Positions 6,831 through 13,460 of a stretch of 15,737 nucleotides of DNA are shown here, one piece after another. A program made the position numbers and the translations under genes. How positions within the stretch are numbered: the first letter of the stretch is position 1; each line of letters starts with the position of its first letter. The notes under the pieces are model-generated. The model saw nothing but the letters and a program-made list of their open reading frames with translations, searched no databases and was not told where the DNA came from. Source of the DNA: JBEKJU01 sp050011095 (GTDB lineage: Bacteria; Desulfobacterota; Syntrophorhabdia; Syntrophorhabdales; WCHB1-27); the NCBI GenBank assembly GCA_050011095.1, contig JBEKJU010000056.1, positions 1 through 15,737 of the forward strand, given 5' to 3'.

Positions 6831-7979
6831 ATGGGGCTCTTACAGGAATGTCCGAAGTGCAAGAAGCGAATGAACATCGACACGAAGATCTGTTTGTGCG
6901 GGTTCAAGATCGGCAAGGCCGCGGGTAAGAATTACTGGATTGAGTTTTATCAGCTTGGTCGCCGGAAGCGTGAAAGGATAGGGCCGAACAAGACCGCCGC
7001 CGAACAACGGCTCAGGGAAGCGCTAAAGGCCCGGACCGAAGAGCGATACATCGAAAAGGACAAGGCAGCCCGGTTAAGTCTCGGGGAGGTCTGCACGTGG
7101 TATCTCGCGCTCCCGGAAGTCAAGGCGAAGGATAGCTACATCCGCGATAAGGATTTCGTTCGCCATCTCACGCGCCTCTTGGGAGCGAACACGAAGGTCA
7201 AGGACGTTACCCCTGGAAGGGTCGAGTCCTACCAACAATACAGATTGCAGGAACCATCACCGCGTCACCCAGGGGAGACGATTCGCCCGGCGACCGTGAA
7301 CAAAGAAGTCACCTGTCTGAAGACCATCTTCAACCGGGCCGTCCGGCACGGCAAGTTAGAACACAACCCCGTCGAGAAGGTAAAGAAGCTCCAGGAGAAC
7401 AACGTCCGTGAGCGCGTCTTGACGGACGCAGAATTTTCAGCCCTTATCGAAGCCTGCCCGGACCACCTTCGCCCACTTATTTTCATGGCCTTCACCATGG
7501 GAATGCGACGGTCAGAGGTTACGGGCTTAACCTGGAAAGAAGTCGATCTGGCGAAGGGCTTTATCTACCTCAAGGGCGGCCGGACCAAGACAGACTGCGC
7601 TCGCGCCGTTCCGATTCATCCCGTGGTTCTGGAGATATTGAAGGCTCTACCTCGCCCCCTCCATACAGACCGCGTCTTTCTTTACAGGGGTAAGCCATTC
7701 GGCGAGATAAAGCGATCGTTCAAAGCAGCATGCAAGCGCGCCGGCATCGAAGACTTTGTGGTCCACGATCTCCGCCATTGTGCCCTGAATAATCTTCGCC
7801 TGGCAGGGAATGACTATTTCAGGATCATGGCCCTGTCCGGCCACAAGACAACGGCCTGTTTCAAGCGGTACAACCTGGTCACTGAGGACGAGCTTAAGAA
7901 ATTGAAATGGCCCTCGGAAGACAGGTCCGCCGGAACGATGGACACCTATATGGACACCAATAAAAAAGGGCTACGGTAA
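6831..7979 (+). CDS. Tyrosine recombinase (integrase) with N-terminal zinc ribbon
   Basis: A 382-residue site-specific recombinase. The first 30 residues hold CPKC and CLC (C7, C10, C21, C23), a short zinc-ribbon-like knuckle. A beta-rich arm-binding region follows (NYWIEFYQLGRRKRERIG), then a SAM-like core-binding domain (about 83-190) and the catalytic domain (about 195-360). The catalytic residues are R226 (TMGMRRSEV), K253 (GGRTKTD), H312 and R315 (HDLRH), H338 (SGHK) and the nucleophile Y347 (FKRYNLV), so the enzyme looks intact. AAGGAG lies 8 bases before ATG 6831. Its 3' end nearly touches tRNA-fMet, indicating that it integrates the element into the 3' part of that gene. The last codons overlap a terminator hairpin. 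Confidence 0.95.
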   Translation: MGLLQECPKCKKRMNIDTKICLCGFKIGKAAGKNYWIEFYQLGRRKRERIGPNKTAAEQRLREALKARTEERYIEKDKAARLSLGEVCTWYLALPEVKAKDSYIRDKDFVRHLTRLLGANTKVKDVTPGRVESYQQYRLQEPSPRHPGETIRPATVNKEVTCLKTIFNRAVRHGKLEHNPVEKVKKLQENNVRERVLTDAEFSALIEACPDHLRPLIFMAFTMGMRRSEVTGLTWKEVDLAKGFIYLKGGRTKTDCARAVPIHPVVLEILKALPRPLHTDRVFLYRGKPFGEIKRSFKAACKRAGIEDFVVHDLRHCALNNLRLAGNDYFRIMALSGHKTTACFKRYNLVTEDELKKLKWPSEDRSAGTMDTYMDTNKKGLR

Positions 7980-7996
7980 ATGCACCGTAACCCTTT
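7962..7996 (-). terminator. Intrinsic terminator for tRNA-fMet, overlapping the integrase 3' end
   Basis: Bases 7968-7977 (GGGCTACGGT) pair with 7984-7993 (ACCGTAACCC) with one mismatch and a 6-base loop. Read on the minus strand the stem is followed by six T (7967-7962), an intrinsic terminator just downstream of the tRNA. On the plus strand only TTTGATTT follows, so it may also act weakly behind the integrase. The final integrase codons (KKGLR) are written in the stem. Confidence 0.7.
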
Positions 7997-8080
<84 letters not shown>

Positions 8081-8086
8081 GGTAAG

Positions 8087-8115
8087 AGGATAACCTTACC
8101 AGTCCTTAAAGTCAA
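8087..8115 (-). promoter_or_regulatory. Promoter of the tRNA-fMet gene
   Basis: On the minus strand TTGACT (8115-8110) and TATCCT (8092-8087) are spaced by 17 bases, five-of-six and four-of-six matches to the sigma-70 boxes. The expected start is within a few bases of the tRNA 5' end, so the 5' leader would be very short. Confidence 0.65.
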
Positions 8116-8197
8116 CCCATATTCGTAAATCCGGGGAACGTGATCTCTGTTGCGGAGGGTCGCAACCCTGTGGTAAACTTCGGCGGAGGTGATGCAA

Positions 8198-8755
8198 ATG
8201 GACGTGCTTGAGGCTATCACGGAAAGGAGGAGCGTCAGGAAGTATAGGAGCGAACCCGTGCCCGACGAGCTTATCCTGAGGTGCGTTGAGGCAGCGAGGC
8301 TTGCCCCTTCGTGGGCAAACACGCAGGTATCGCACTTCGTTGTTGTAAAGGACCGGTCCGTCAGGGAGGCGCTTGGCAGTGCGCTTTCCCCTAACAATCC
8401 CGCCTATAAGGCATTCGCGGATGCGCCCTGTGTCATCTGCCTCGTGGCCAAGCGCCGCGTTTCAGGCTTCAAGAAGGGAGAGCCGGTTACCGACAAAGGT
8501 GACTGGTACATGTACGATGCGGGCATCTCCATGGAGCACCTCGTGCTCTGCGCATGCGCTCTGGGGCTTGGTACGGTTCACGTGGGCAACTTCGATGCGA
8601 AAAAGGTGGAAGAGATACTCGGCGTGCCCGATGGGTACGGCGCGGTAGCGATGACCCCTGTCGGCTACTTCGATGAGGCCCCCACGTCCACACCGCGCAG
8701 ACCGCTCAAAGACATGCTCTATCTGAATCGATTTGGAAAAGGTTATGACGTATGA
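8198..8755 (+). CDS. Nitroreductase family flavoprotein
   Basis: A 185-residue FMN-dependent NAD(P)H oxidoreductase-fold protein of the nitroreductase family, cytosolic. Visible family signatures are ITERRSVRKY (7-16) and LAPSWANTQ (35-43), which contact FMN, and the C-terminal GLGTVHVGNF (123-132) and GYGAVAMTPVGY (146-157). Start 8198 is chosen because GGAGG lies 8 bases upstream; the frame opens earlier at GTG 8189, but that codon overlaps the Shine-Dalgarno. Members reduce nitroaromatics, quinones or act in cofactor metabolism; the natural substrate cannot be told. Its stop overlaps the next start as ATGA, indicating co-translation with the aminotransferase. A weak promoter (TTGCGG at 8150, TAAACT at 8174) may precede it. 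Confidence 0.92.
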   Translation: MDVLEAITERRSVRKYRSEPVPDELILRCVEAARLAPSWANTQVSHFVVVKDRSVREALGSALSPNNPAYKAFADAPCVICLVAKRRVSGFKKGEPVTDKGDWYMYDAGISMEHLVLCACALGLGTVHVGNFDAKKVEEILGVPDGYGAVAMTPVGYFDEAPTSTPRRPLKDMLYLNRFGKGYDV

Positions 8756-9864
8756 ACATCCCTTTGATAAACCTTAAAGATCAGTACAAGAAGGTGGAAA
8801 AGGGCTTGCTGCCCAAGCTCCGGGAGATCCTTTCCGAGCAGAAGCTGATACTGGGAAGGTACTGCGCGGAGCTTGAAGAGACGATCGCCCGGTTCTCGGG
8901 TGTTCCCCATGCCCTCACCTGCGCAAACGGTACGGACGCACTCATCCTCGCCCTCATGGCGCTTGGAATAGAAAAAGGCGACGAGGTCATCACCACGCCC
9001 TACACGTTTTTTTCAACGGCGAGTTCAATTGTCCTCGCAGGCGGCACGCCTGTCTTCGTCGATATAGATGCGAAGGACATGAACATCGATGCTGGCCTCG
9101 TTGAGCAGGCCATCACGCCGAAAACACGGGCTATCATCATAGTGCATCTCTTCGGCAAGCTGTGCGAGATGGACCGGATCTGCGCTATCGCCGGGAAACA
9201 TCGGGCGGCGGTGGTCGAGGATATGGCGCAGTCGCTGGGCGCTAGAAGAGGCGGAATCGCTTCCGGTGCCTTTGGTGATATCGCTGCTACGAGCTTCTAC
9301 CCCACAAAGAACCTCGGCGGCATAGGGGAAGGAGGCATGGTCCTCACACGGAGGGGCGACCTCTTCGAGCGGGCGAGGAAGCTCAGGGTGCACGGCATGG
9401 ACGATCACGCCTACCATCATGAAATGATAGGCTTTAATAGCCGGCTCGACGAGATAAAGGCCTGTGCCCTGACCGAAAAATTCCCGTTCCTCGAGGGCTG
9501 GAACCGGAAGCGCATCGAGAACGCCATGTACTACAACCGCAAGCTGGGTGATCTCCCTATCGGGCTCCCCGCGACCGAGGGCAAAGGGGATCACATTTTT
9601 CACCAGTATGTGATACGGGTGGAGCGAAGGGATGAGCTTAAGGCCTTCCTGCAGCAGAAGGGCATCCAGACGGGCATCTACTATCCCATGCCGCTCCACA
9701 TGCAGGAATGCTTTGCCTACCTGGGCTACAAGAAGGGAGACTTCAGGGAAGCCGAGGGTGCCTCGCTCACGAGTCTTGCCCTTCCTGTCCATCCGGAATT
9801 GAAGAGGGCCGAAAAGGACTACATTGTTGCTTCCATCCGGGAGTTTTTCGGCACGCCCCGATAA
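8752..9864 (+). CDS. DegT/DnrJ/EryC1/StrS-family aminotransferase
   Basis: A 370-residue PLP-dependent fold type I enzyme of the family that makes amino sugars by transferring an amino group to keto-sugar nucleotides. The N-terminus IPLINLKDQY and NGTDALILAL (60-69) are typical. D157 in VVEDMAQSLGA should contact the PLP ring nitrogen, and K186 in SFYPTKNLGG is the Schiff-base lysine; GEGGMVLT and NSRLDEIKA follow as usual. The lysine is present, so it is probably catalytic and not a sugar dehydratase relative. The usual AA after RLDE(L/I)(Q/K) is here ACALTEKF, a small deviation. ATG overlaps the nitroreductase stop. No glycan biosynthesis genes are visible nearby, so the product sugar is unknown. 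Confidence 0.93.
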   Translation: MNIPLINLKDQYKKVEKGLLPKLREILSEQKLILGRYCAELEETIARFSGVPHALTCANGTDALILALMALGIEKGDEVITTPYTFFSTASSIVLAGGTPVFVDIDAKDMNIDAGLVEQAITPKTRAIIIVHLFGKLCEMDRICAIAGKHRAAVVEDMAQSLGARRGGIASGAFGDIAATSFYPTKNLGGIGEGGMVLTRRGDLFERARKLRVHGMDDHAYHHEMIGFNSRLDEIKACALTEKFPFLEGWNRKRIENAMYYNRKLGDLPIGLPATEGKGDHIFHQYVIRVERRDELKAFLQQKGIQTGIYYPMPLHMQECFAYLGYKKGDFREAEGASLTSLALPVHPELKRAEKDYIVASIREFFGTPR

Positions 9865-10102
9865 CCGTTCGCATCGGCGCGACCGTTTTTCGCCTGTGGG
9901 GCTTGGCGGCGAAGGGGCGACAAAGCCGCGCTCCGTTCCTTTCGCGGAAAGACCGGTGAGTTCAAGCCCTCGACCCTTTGGTCGCTGGGTGAAGAAGGTG
10001 GTCATTCCTCGATTTATTCCTGAAAAGGAGGCGCCGCCTGGACGGGTGGGGAGCCGGCCATAGTCGGTCCTTGAGACAGAAGCGAACAGGGGGGGGTGTG
10101 AC

Positions 10103-10429
10103 ATGAAGAGAAAGGGCTATCATATCAGGCGGGCGGGCCGCCCCCCCGCGGGGGGAGGGAAACCGGCCGAAGAGATCATCAGGGAGGCAAGGCAGGCGGC
10201 GAAGAGCGGGTACCGCGAGCAGTCGCTGTCTATCCATGGCCTCATCTGCGCCAAATGCGGCCGTGAGTTCGAGTTCAAGGACCGGCACCTCCTCACGGTG
10301 CATCACAAGGACGGCAACCCCAACAACAATCCCCCTGACGGCTCCAACTGGGAAAACCTTTGTGTGTACTGCCACGACGATGAGCACAGCAGAGGTCTCC
10401 TCGGCGACTATTTCGACAAGGCAAGGTGA
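10103..10429 (+). CDS. HNH endonuclease-like protein, YajD family
   Basis: A 108-residue protein with a compact HNH fold. Zinc cysteines C49/C52 (CAKC) and C87/C90 (CVYC) flank the core; the H-N-H residues are in VHHKDGN (66-72), the NWENL segment (82-86) and HDDEH (91-95). Size and motif order match the small stand-alone YajD-type HNH proteins, whose cellular role is not settled. The N-terminus is basic and Gly/Pro-rich. A G-rich stretch just before ATG 10103 provides the ribosome binding site. The gene stands alone: 238 bases without a recognisable gene precede it and a long repeat tract follows. Confidence 0.88.
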   Translation: MKRKGYHIRRAGRPPAGGGKPAEEIIREARQAAKSGYREQSLSIHGLICAKCGREFEFKDRHLLTVHHKDGNPNNNPPDGSNWENLCVYCHDDEHSRGLLGDYFDKAR

Positions 10430-10998
10430 GACGAGGCTCCTCTTTCCTTTTCCATCCCCATCGGGATGATGCGCGGATCCCCCGCGCCGCCCATGCGCCG
10501 CGCGATCGGTAACACCGAGTCGCTTATCTTCGCCACATCCTTGTTGTAGCACAATTATTGGGGCTAGCGTCGCCCCCTCCACGAGCGAAGCTCACGGAGC
10601 CTCCCCCTCATAAAGAGGAAGGAGCGGAGGCGAAAAGACCAGCCGCCGGCTAGCGTCGCCCCCTCCTCTCGTGCCGCCTGTTCTTGCAGGGCACCCGCAG
10701 CCCCACAGTCGTAAATAAGAGGTAAGGCTTGCGCCTGCGGGTGGCGCTCCCCCTCATAAAGAGGAAGGAGCGGAGGCGCTTTCCTTGACGTACCACCGGC
10801 AAATGACCGGGGCTCAGCGCCCCCTCCACGAGCGAAGCTCACGGAGCCTCCCCCCTCAACGGAATTCGCCGCCGCCAGCGCCTGCGCATCAAAGTCGCCC
10901 GGGTACCCGCACCCGTTTGTGTGTGGGCGGTGCCGAAGATAAGCAACCCGGTACGGGCTGCATCGCGATCAGCAACGGGCTCATGCGTGCGAGGGGCG
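10430..10998. repeat. Non-coding tract of dispersed GC-rich repeats
   Basis: No convincing gene lies here. Three direct repeats are interleaved: a 37-bp unit at 10571-10607 and 10818-10854, a 32-bp unit at 10601-10632 and 10747-10778 (CCCTCATAAAGAGGAAGGAG core), and an 18-bp unit (GCTAGCGTCGCCCCCTCC) at 10563-10580 and 10649-10666. An 11-bp inverted pair, GCTTATCTTCG at 10522-10532 and its complement at 10934-10944, brackets them. The pattern suggests nested copies of small non-autonomous repeats, perhaps MITE-like, or remains of a degraded gene. No transposase is present. Confidence 0.65.
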
Positions 10999-11028
10999 AA
11001 TTTTTATTAATATTTTTTAATTTTTAGC

Positions 11029-11058
11029 TTGACAACGATGCCCATAGACCGATAAGAT
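11029..11058 (+). promoter_or_regulatory. Promoter of the outer-membrane protein gene
   Basis: TTGACA (11029-11034) and TAAGAT (11053-11058) are 18 bases apart. Immediately upstream (about 10999-11027) is an almost pure A/T stretch resembling an UP element. The start would leave a leader of about 170 bases before the coding region. Confidence 0.6.
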
Positions 11059-11070
11059 TAAAAAGTATTA

Positions 11071-11175
11071 ATGAAAAGGAGGTGGGCTGGTTTTTTGAGC
11101 GGCGAGCGTGGAACGGGTGAAAGGAGGAAACGACCACAAACTATGGCTCGAATTGAACCTCTGGTTCTACGTTGA
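11071..11175 (+). CDS. Possible 34-residue leader peptide
   Basis: Within the long leader of the outer-membrane protein gene an ATG frame runs from 11071 to a TGA at 11175 (MKRRWAGFLSGERGTG start, very basic). An internal ATG at 11143 has AAAGGAGG about 15 bases upstream and would give a 10-residue peptide. Neither start has a well-spaced ribosome binding site, so this may be an accidental frame. The leader could instead fold as a regulatory RNA; no known riboswitch was recognised. Confidence 0.15.
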   Translation: MKRRWAGFLSGERGTGERRKRPQTMARIEPLVLR

Positions 11176-11235
11176 AATTCTATCGGGCAGTTGACTTAAC
11201 AAGTTTTTTGAATTTTGGAAAGGGGGAAAACTGAT

Positions 11236-12294
11236 ATGGGCAAAGCAAAACGTCTATTTATGTCATTGGCTTTGGTGGCTTTATGCGCCGCCCTCGGGTT
11301 CCTGGCCGCCCCGCAGGTCTATGCGGGTGAGGGCTTCAATAACCATTACATAGGCGGCAACGAGGACTTCCTGGCGGGCGCCCTGCCCCCGGCGGGAACG
11401 AGTGTATTCCTCAACTATCTCGTCGACTACAATATCGGGGGTCTCAAGGACAACGCCGGCCGCAACGCAAATCTCACAAACCCCGCCCTGGTCGGAAACC
11501 ACTCAGCTTCGGTGAGTGCTAACGTCCAGGTGCTCGCCGATGCCCTGAGGTTCGTCCAGGTGACGAAGGTGAAGATCCTGAACGGCGACCTCATATGGCA
11601 CGTGATTATCCCCTTCGGGTATGAGCATAACGGCAACGAATTCATAGGTAACGGAGGCCGTAGCCAATATTTCCCTGGCGCCCCGTCGTCAGTAGTGGGG
11701 CTGGCCGATATCGAGGCCGGTATGGGTATTGCCTGGCACTGCCCGACCTTCCACCAGGTTGCGGCAATCGACATAGTGGCGCCGACAGGCACTTATGACG
11801 GCATATCGGGTACCACGAACAGTGCCCGCACCTTCGCCGTGAACCCCGCGGACCTCGGCAGGAACTACTGGTCCATCGATCCCCTCTATGCCTTCACCTA
11901 TCTCGGCGACAAGAGCTCTCCTCTTCCCGGGCTTGAACTGTCGGCGAAACTCATGTACTGGATCAATACGGTCAACTCCGCGACGAGCTATGTCTCCGGC
12001 CAGGAATTCGATGCCGATTACCTCGTCGGTTATCACTTTAACAAGAACTGGTCCTTCGGCGCGAACGGCTACATACTCTATCAGACGACGAGAGACACGC
12101 AGTTCCACCGCACGGCTATCGATCCTCTGACCGGTCTTGCGACGGGCTTGATGGGCAGGGAATATTCAGTCGGCCCCGCGCTCATGTACGACTTCGGGAG
12201 AGGTTGCCTGACCCTCAAGTGGCAGCACGATGTATATGCAGAGAACAGGCCGGAGGGCGACAAGTACTGGCTCAAGTTCATCTACCCCTTCTAA
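11236..12294 (+). CDS. Outer-membrane beta-barrel, MetA/SphA-like (phenol degradation pathway transporter family)
   Basis: A 352-residue exported protein. Residues 1-30 are a Sec signal peptide (basic MGKAKR, hydrophobic LALVALCAALGFLAA, cleavage after VYA). The mature part is rich in alternating aromatic/polar strands, with Gly- and Asn-rich turns, and ends YWLKFIYPF, the terminal Phe expected for BamA-inserted barrels. The segments GLADIEAGMGIAWH, VAPTGTYD and GRNYWSIDPLYAFTYL fit the MetA-pathway/SphA family of outer-membrane proteins, linked to uptake of aromatic or other hydrophobic compounds. ATG 11236 is preferred to TTG 11215 because AAAGGGGG precedes it by 9 bases. The gene is monocistronic, with its own strong promoter and terminator. 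Substrate is unknown. Confidence 0.85.
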   Translation: MGKAKRLFMSLALVALCAALGFLAAPQVYAGEGFNNHYIGGNEDFLAGALPPAGTSVFLNYLVDYNIGGLKDNAGRNANLTNPALVGNHSASVSANVQVLADALRFVQVTKVKILNGDLIWHVIIPFGYEHNGNEFIGNGGRSQYFPGAPSSVVGLADIEAGMGIAWHCPTFHQVAAIDIVAPTGTYDGISGTTNSARTFAVNPADLGRNYWSIDPLYAFTYLGDKSSPLPGLELSAKLMYWINTVNSATSYVSGQEFDADYLVGYHFNKNWSFGANGYILYQTTRDTQFHRTAIDPLTGLATGLMGREYSVGPALMYDFGRGCLTLKWQHDVYAENRPEGDKYWLKFIYPF

Positions 12295-12317
12295 ACAGGG
12301 AAATATCTTTCTATCTC

Positions 12318-12360
12318 ATCTCCATCTCCCCCCTGAAGGGGGGAGATGGAGATCTTTTTT
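12318..12360 (+). terminator. Strong intrinsic terminator after the outer-membrane protein gene
   Basis: Bases 12318-12333 (ATCTCCATCTCCCCCC) pair perfectly with 12338-12353 across a 4-base loop TGAA, a 16-bp stem, followed by C and six T (12355-12360). It begins 23 bases after the stop codon. Confidence 0.95.
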
Positions 12361-12414
12361 CTTCATACCCAGTCGCCTTCCTGAGGGATGCGCCGGTTAA
12401 ATCCGGGCATCAAC

Positions 12415-12640
12415 TTGCGGATTCCCTGCAGCTTGCTGCAGGGAGAATCTTTTTCCGCTTCACTCCGCCGGCAATTATTGGGACACCCACTTCGCGCGAC
12501 CCACTGTGTGGGTACCCCGCGGTCGCCCCCTCTACGGGCAAAGCCACGACCCGCAAGCGGGTGCCCCGAGACTCCCTGCTGCTCAAAGACTCGCTCCGCT
12601 CGTTGTCTTGGATACCCTGCTGCAAGCAGCAGGGTCATTT
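12415..12640. repeat. Palindromic repeat tract upstream of the two-component genes
   Basis: No gene is seen between 12361 and 12788. Two near-identical palindromes bracket the tract: CCCTGCAGC-TT-GCTGCAGGG at 12424-12443 and ACCCTGCTGC-AA-GCAGCAGGGT at 12614-12635. A third half copy (TCCCTGCTGC) is at 12573-12582. The first palindrome is followed by AGAATCTTTTT and could also terminate transcription. Inside, GTCGCCCCCTC (12522-12532) with the following bases resembles the 37-bp repeat of the 10.6-10.9 kb tract, and CAATTATTGGG (12472-12482) also occurs at 10552-10562. A short non-autonomous repeat element is the likely explanation. Confidence 0.55.
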
Positions 12641-12673
12641 ATTCTTTCAGGCTTTCAGGATTTTCCTGGGCCG

Positions 12674-12702
12674 TTGAAGTTTTCCAAAACCTGTGGTATC
12701 AC
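12674..12702 (+). promoter_or_regulatory. Possible promoter of the two-component operon
   Basis: TTGAAG (12674-12679) and TATCAC (12697-12702) are separated by 17 bases, each a four-of-six match to consensus. The spacing is ideal but both boxes are imperfect, as expected for a regulated promoter. Confidence 0.4.
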
Positions 12703-12788
12703 AAGTACATGCAGTGACGGAACGCCGCCTGCGCACACAGGCAGGTCCTTTTTGAAGGGGTCCCGATGCCTCCAGGAAGTCGTAGAGG

Positions 12789-13460
12789 ATGAAGATTCTC
12801 ATCGTGGAAGACGAAAGGAAGGTGGCCAATTTTTTGAGGAAAGGCCTGCAGGAGGAGGGGTATACGGTCGATATCGTCCATAACGGAGAGGATGGATTGT
12901 CCATGGCAACGGACAGGGAGTACGACCTCATCGTCCTCGATATATACCTCCCGAAGCTCGATGGTTTTGCCGTGCTGAAGAGCCTGCGGGGTCAGAAGGT
13001 GGCAACCCCCGTTCTCCTTCTAACGATAAGGGCCACCATCGAGGATAAGGTTCTCGGTCTCGATCTGGGTGCCGACGACTACCTCACCAAGCCTTTTGCC
13101 TTCGAGGAGTTCCTCGCGCGCGTGAGGGCCCTCCTTAGGCGCTCGAACCACCTCGATGCGGCCGTGCTCCGCTTCGCCGACCTTGTCCTCGACCCCGTGC
13201 GTCGCACGGTCGTGAGGGGGCAGCGCAGGATCGACCTTACCCTAAAGGAATTTTCTCTTCTCGAATACTTCATGCGGAATATAGACCGCGTTGTGACGAG
13301 GACGATGATCATCGGCCACGTCTGGAACTACGATTTTGACAGCGAGACCAATGTTGTCGATGTCTACGTGAACTACCTGCGAAAGAAGATCGACGCCGAC
13401 TCCGAGGCAAAGCTTATCCACACGGTGCGCGGCGTGGGATACGTCATGAAGGTGGATTAG
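12789..13460 (+). CDS. OmpR/PhoB-family response regulator (CusR/CopR-like)
   Basis: A 223-residue two-component transcription regulator. The receiver domain (1-115) has the acidic pair E7/D8, phospho-acceptor D51 (LIVLDIYLPKLDG), switch T79 and the conserved K101 (YLTKPF). The usual LTARD after the switch Thr is LTIRAT here. The winged-helix DNA-binding domain (about 125-223) ends with the typical TNVVDVYVNYLRKKID and HTVRGVGYVMK. Spacing to an AGGA ribosome binding site is about 11 bases. The kinase gene starts at the base after its stop codon, so they form one operon. Overall likeness is to metal-responsive regulators such as CusR, but the signal sensed here cannot be read from sequence. 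It probably controls the htrA-like gene downstream and its own operon. Confidence 0.93.
   Translation: MKILIVEDERKVANFLRKGLQEEGYTVDIVHNGEDGLSMATDREYDLIVLDIYLPKLDGFAVLKSLRGQKVATPVLLLTIRATIEDKVLGLDLGADDYLTKPFAFEEFLARVRALLRRSNHLDAAVLRFADLVLDPVRRTVVRGQRRIDLTLKEFSLLEYFMRNIDRVVTRTMIIGHVWNYDFDSETNVVDVYVNYLRKKIDADSEAKLIHTVRGVGYVMKVD

Noticed and set aside
9865..10102. A small gene or terminator between aminotransferase and HNH gene
   Set aside because: Only short hairpins (for example CGACC-CTTT-GGTCG near 9969-9982) without T-runs and a frame without a ribosome binding site were found.
9025..10104. 359-codon open frame on the minus strand antisense to the aminotransferase
   Set aside because: It overlaps a well-supported conserved gene, and its composition is that of a GC-rich antisense frame with no recognisable domain.
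10429..10460. GAGG-CT-CCTC followed by a T-rich stretch as terminator of the HNH gene
   Set aside because: The stem is only 4 bp, too short to be a credible intrinsic terminator.
10785..11027. 80-codon plus-strand frame running through the repeat tract
   Set aside because: It is built from the 37-bp repeat and low-complexity DNA and runs into the AT-rich promoter; no ribosome binding site.
12388..12717. Overlapping frames of 90-157 codons in the palindromic tract
   Set aside because: They exist on both strands and in several frames because the DNA is GC-rich and palindromic; none has a credible start or composition.
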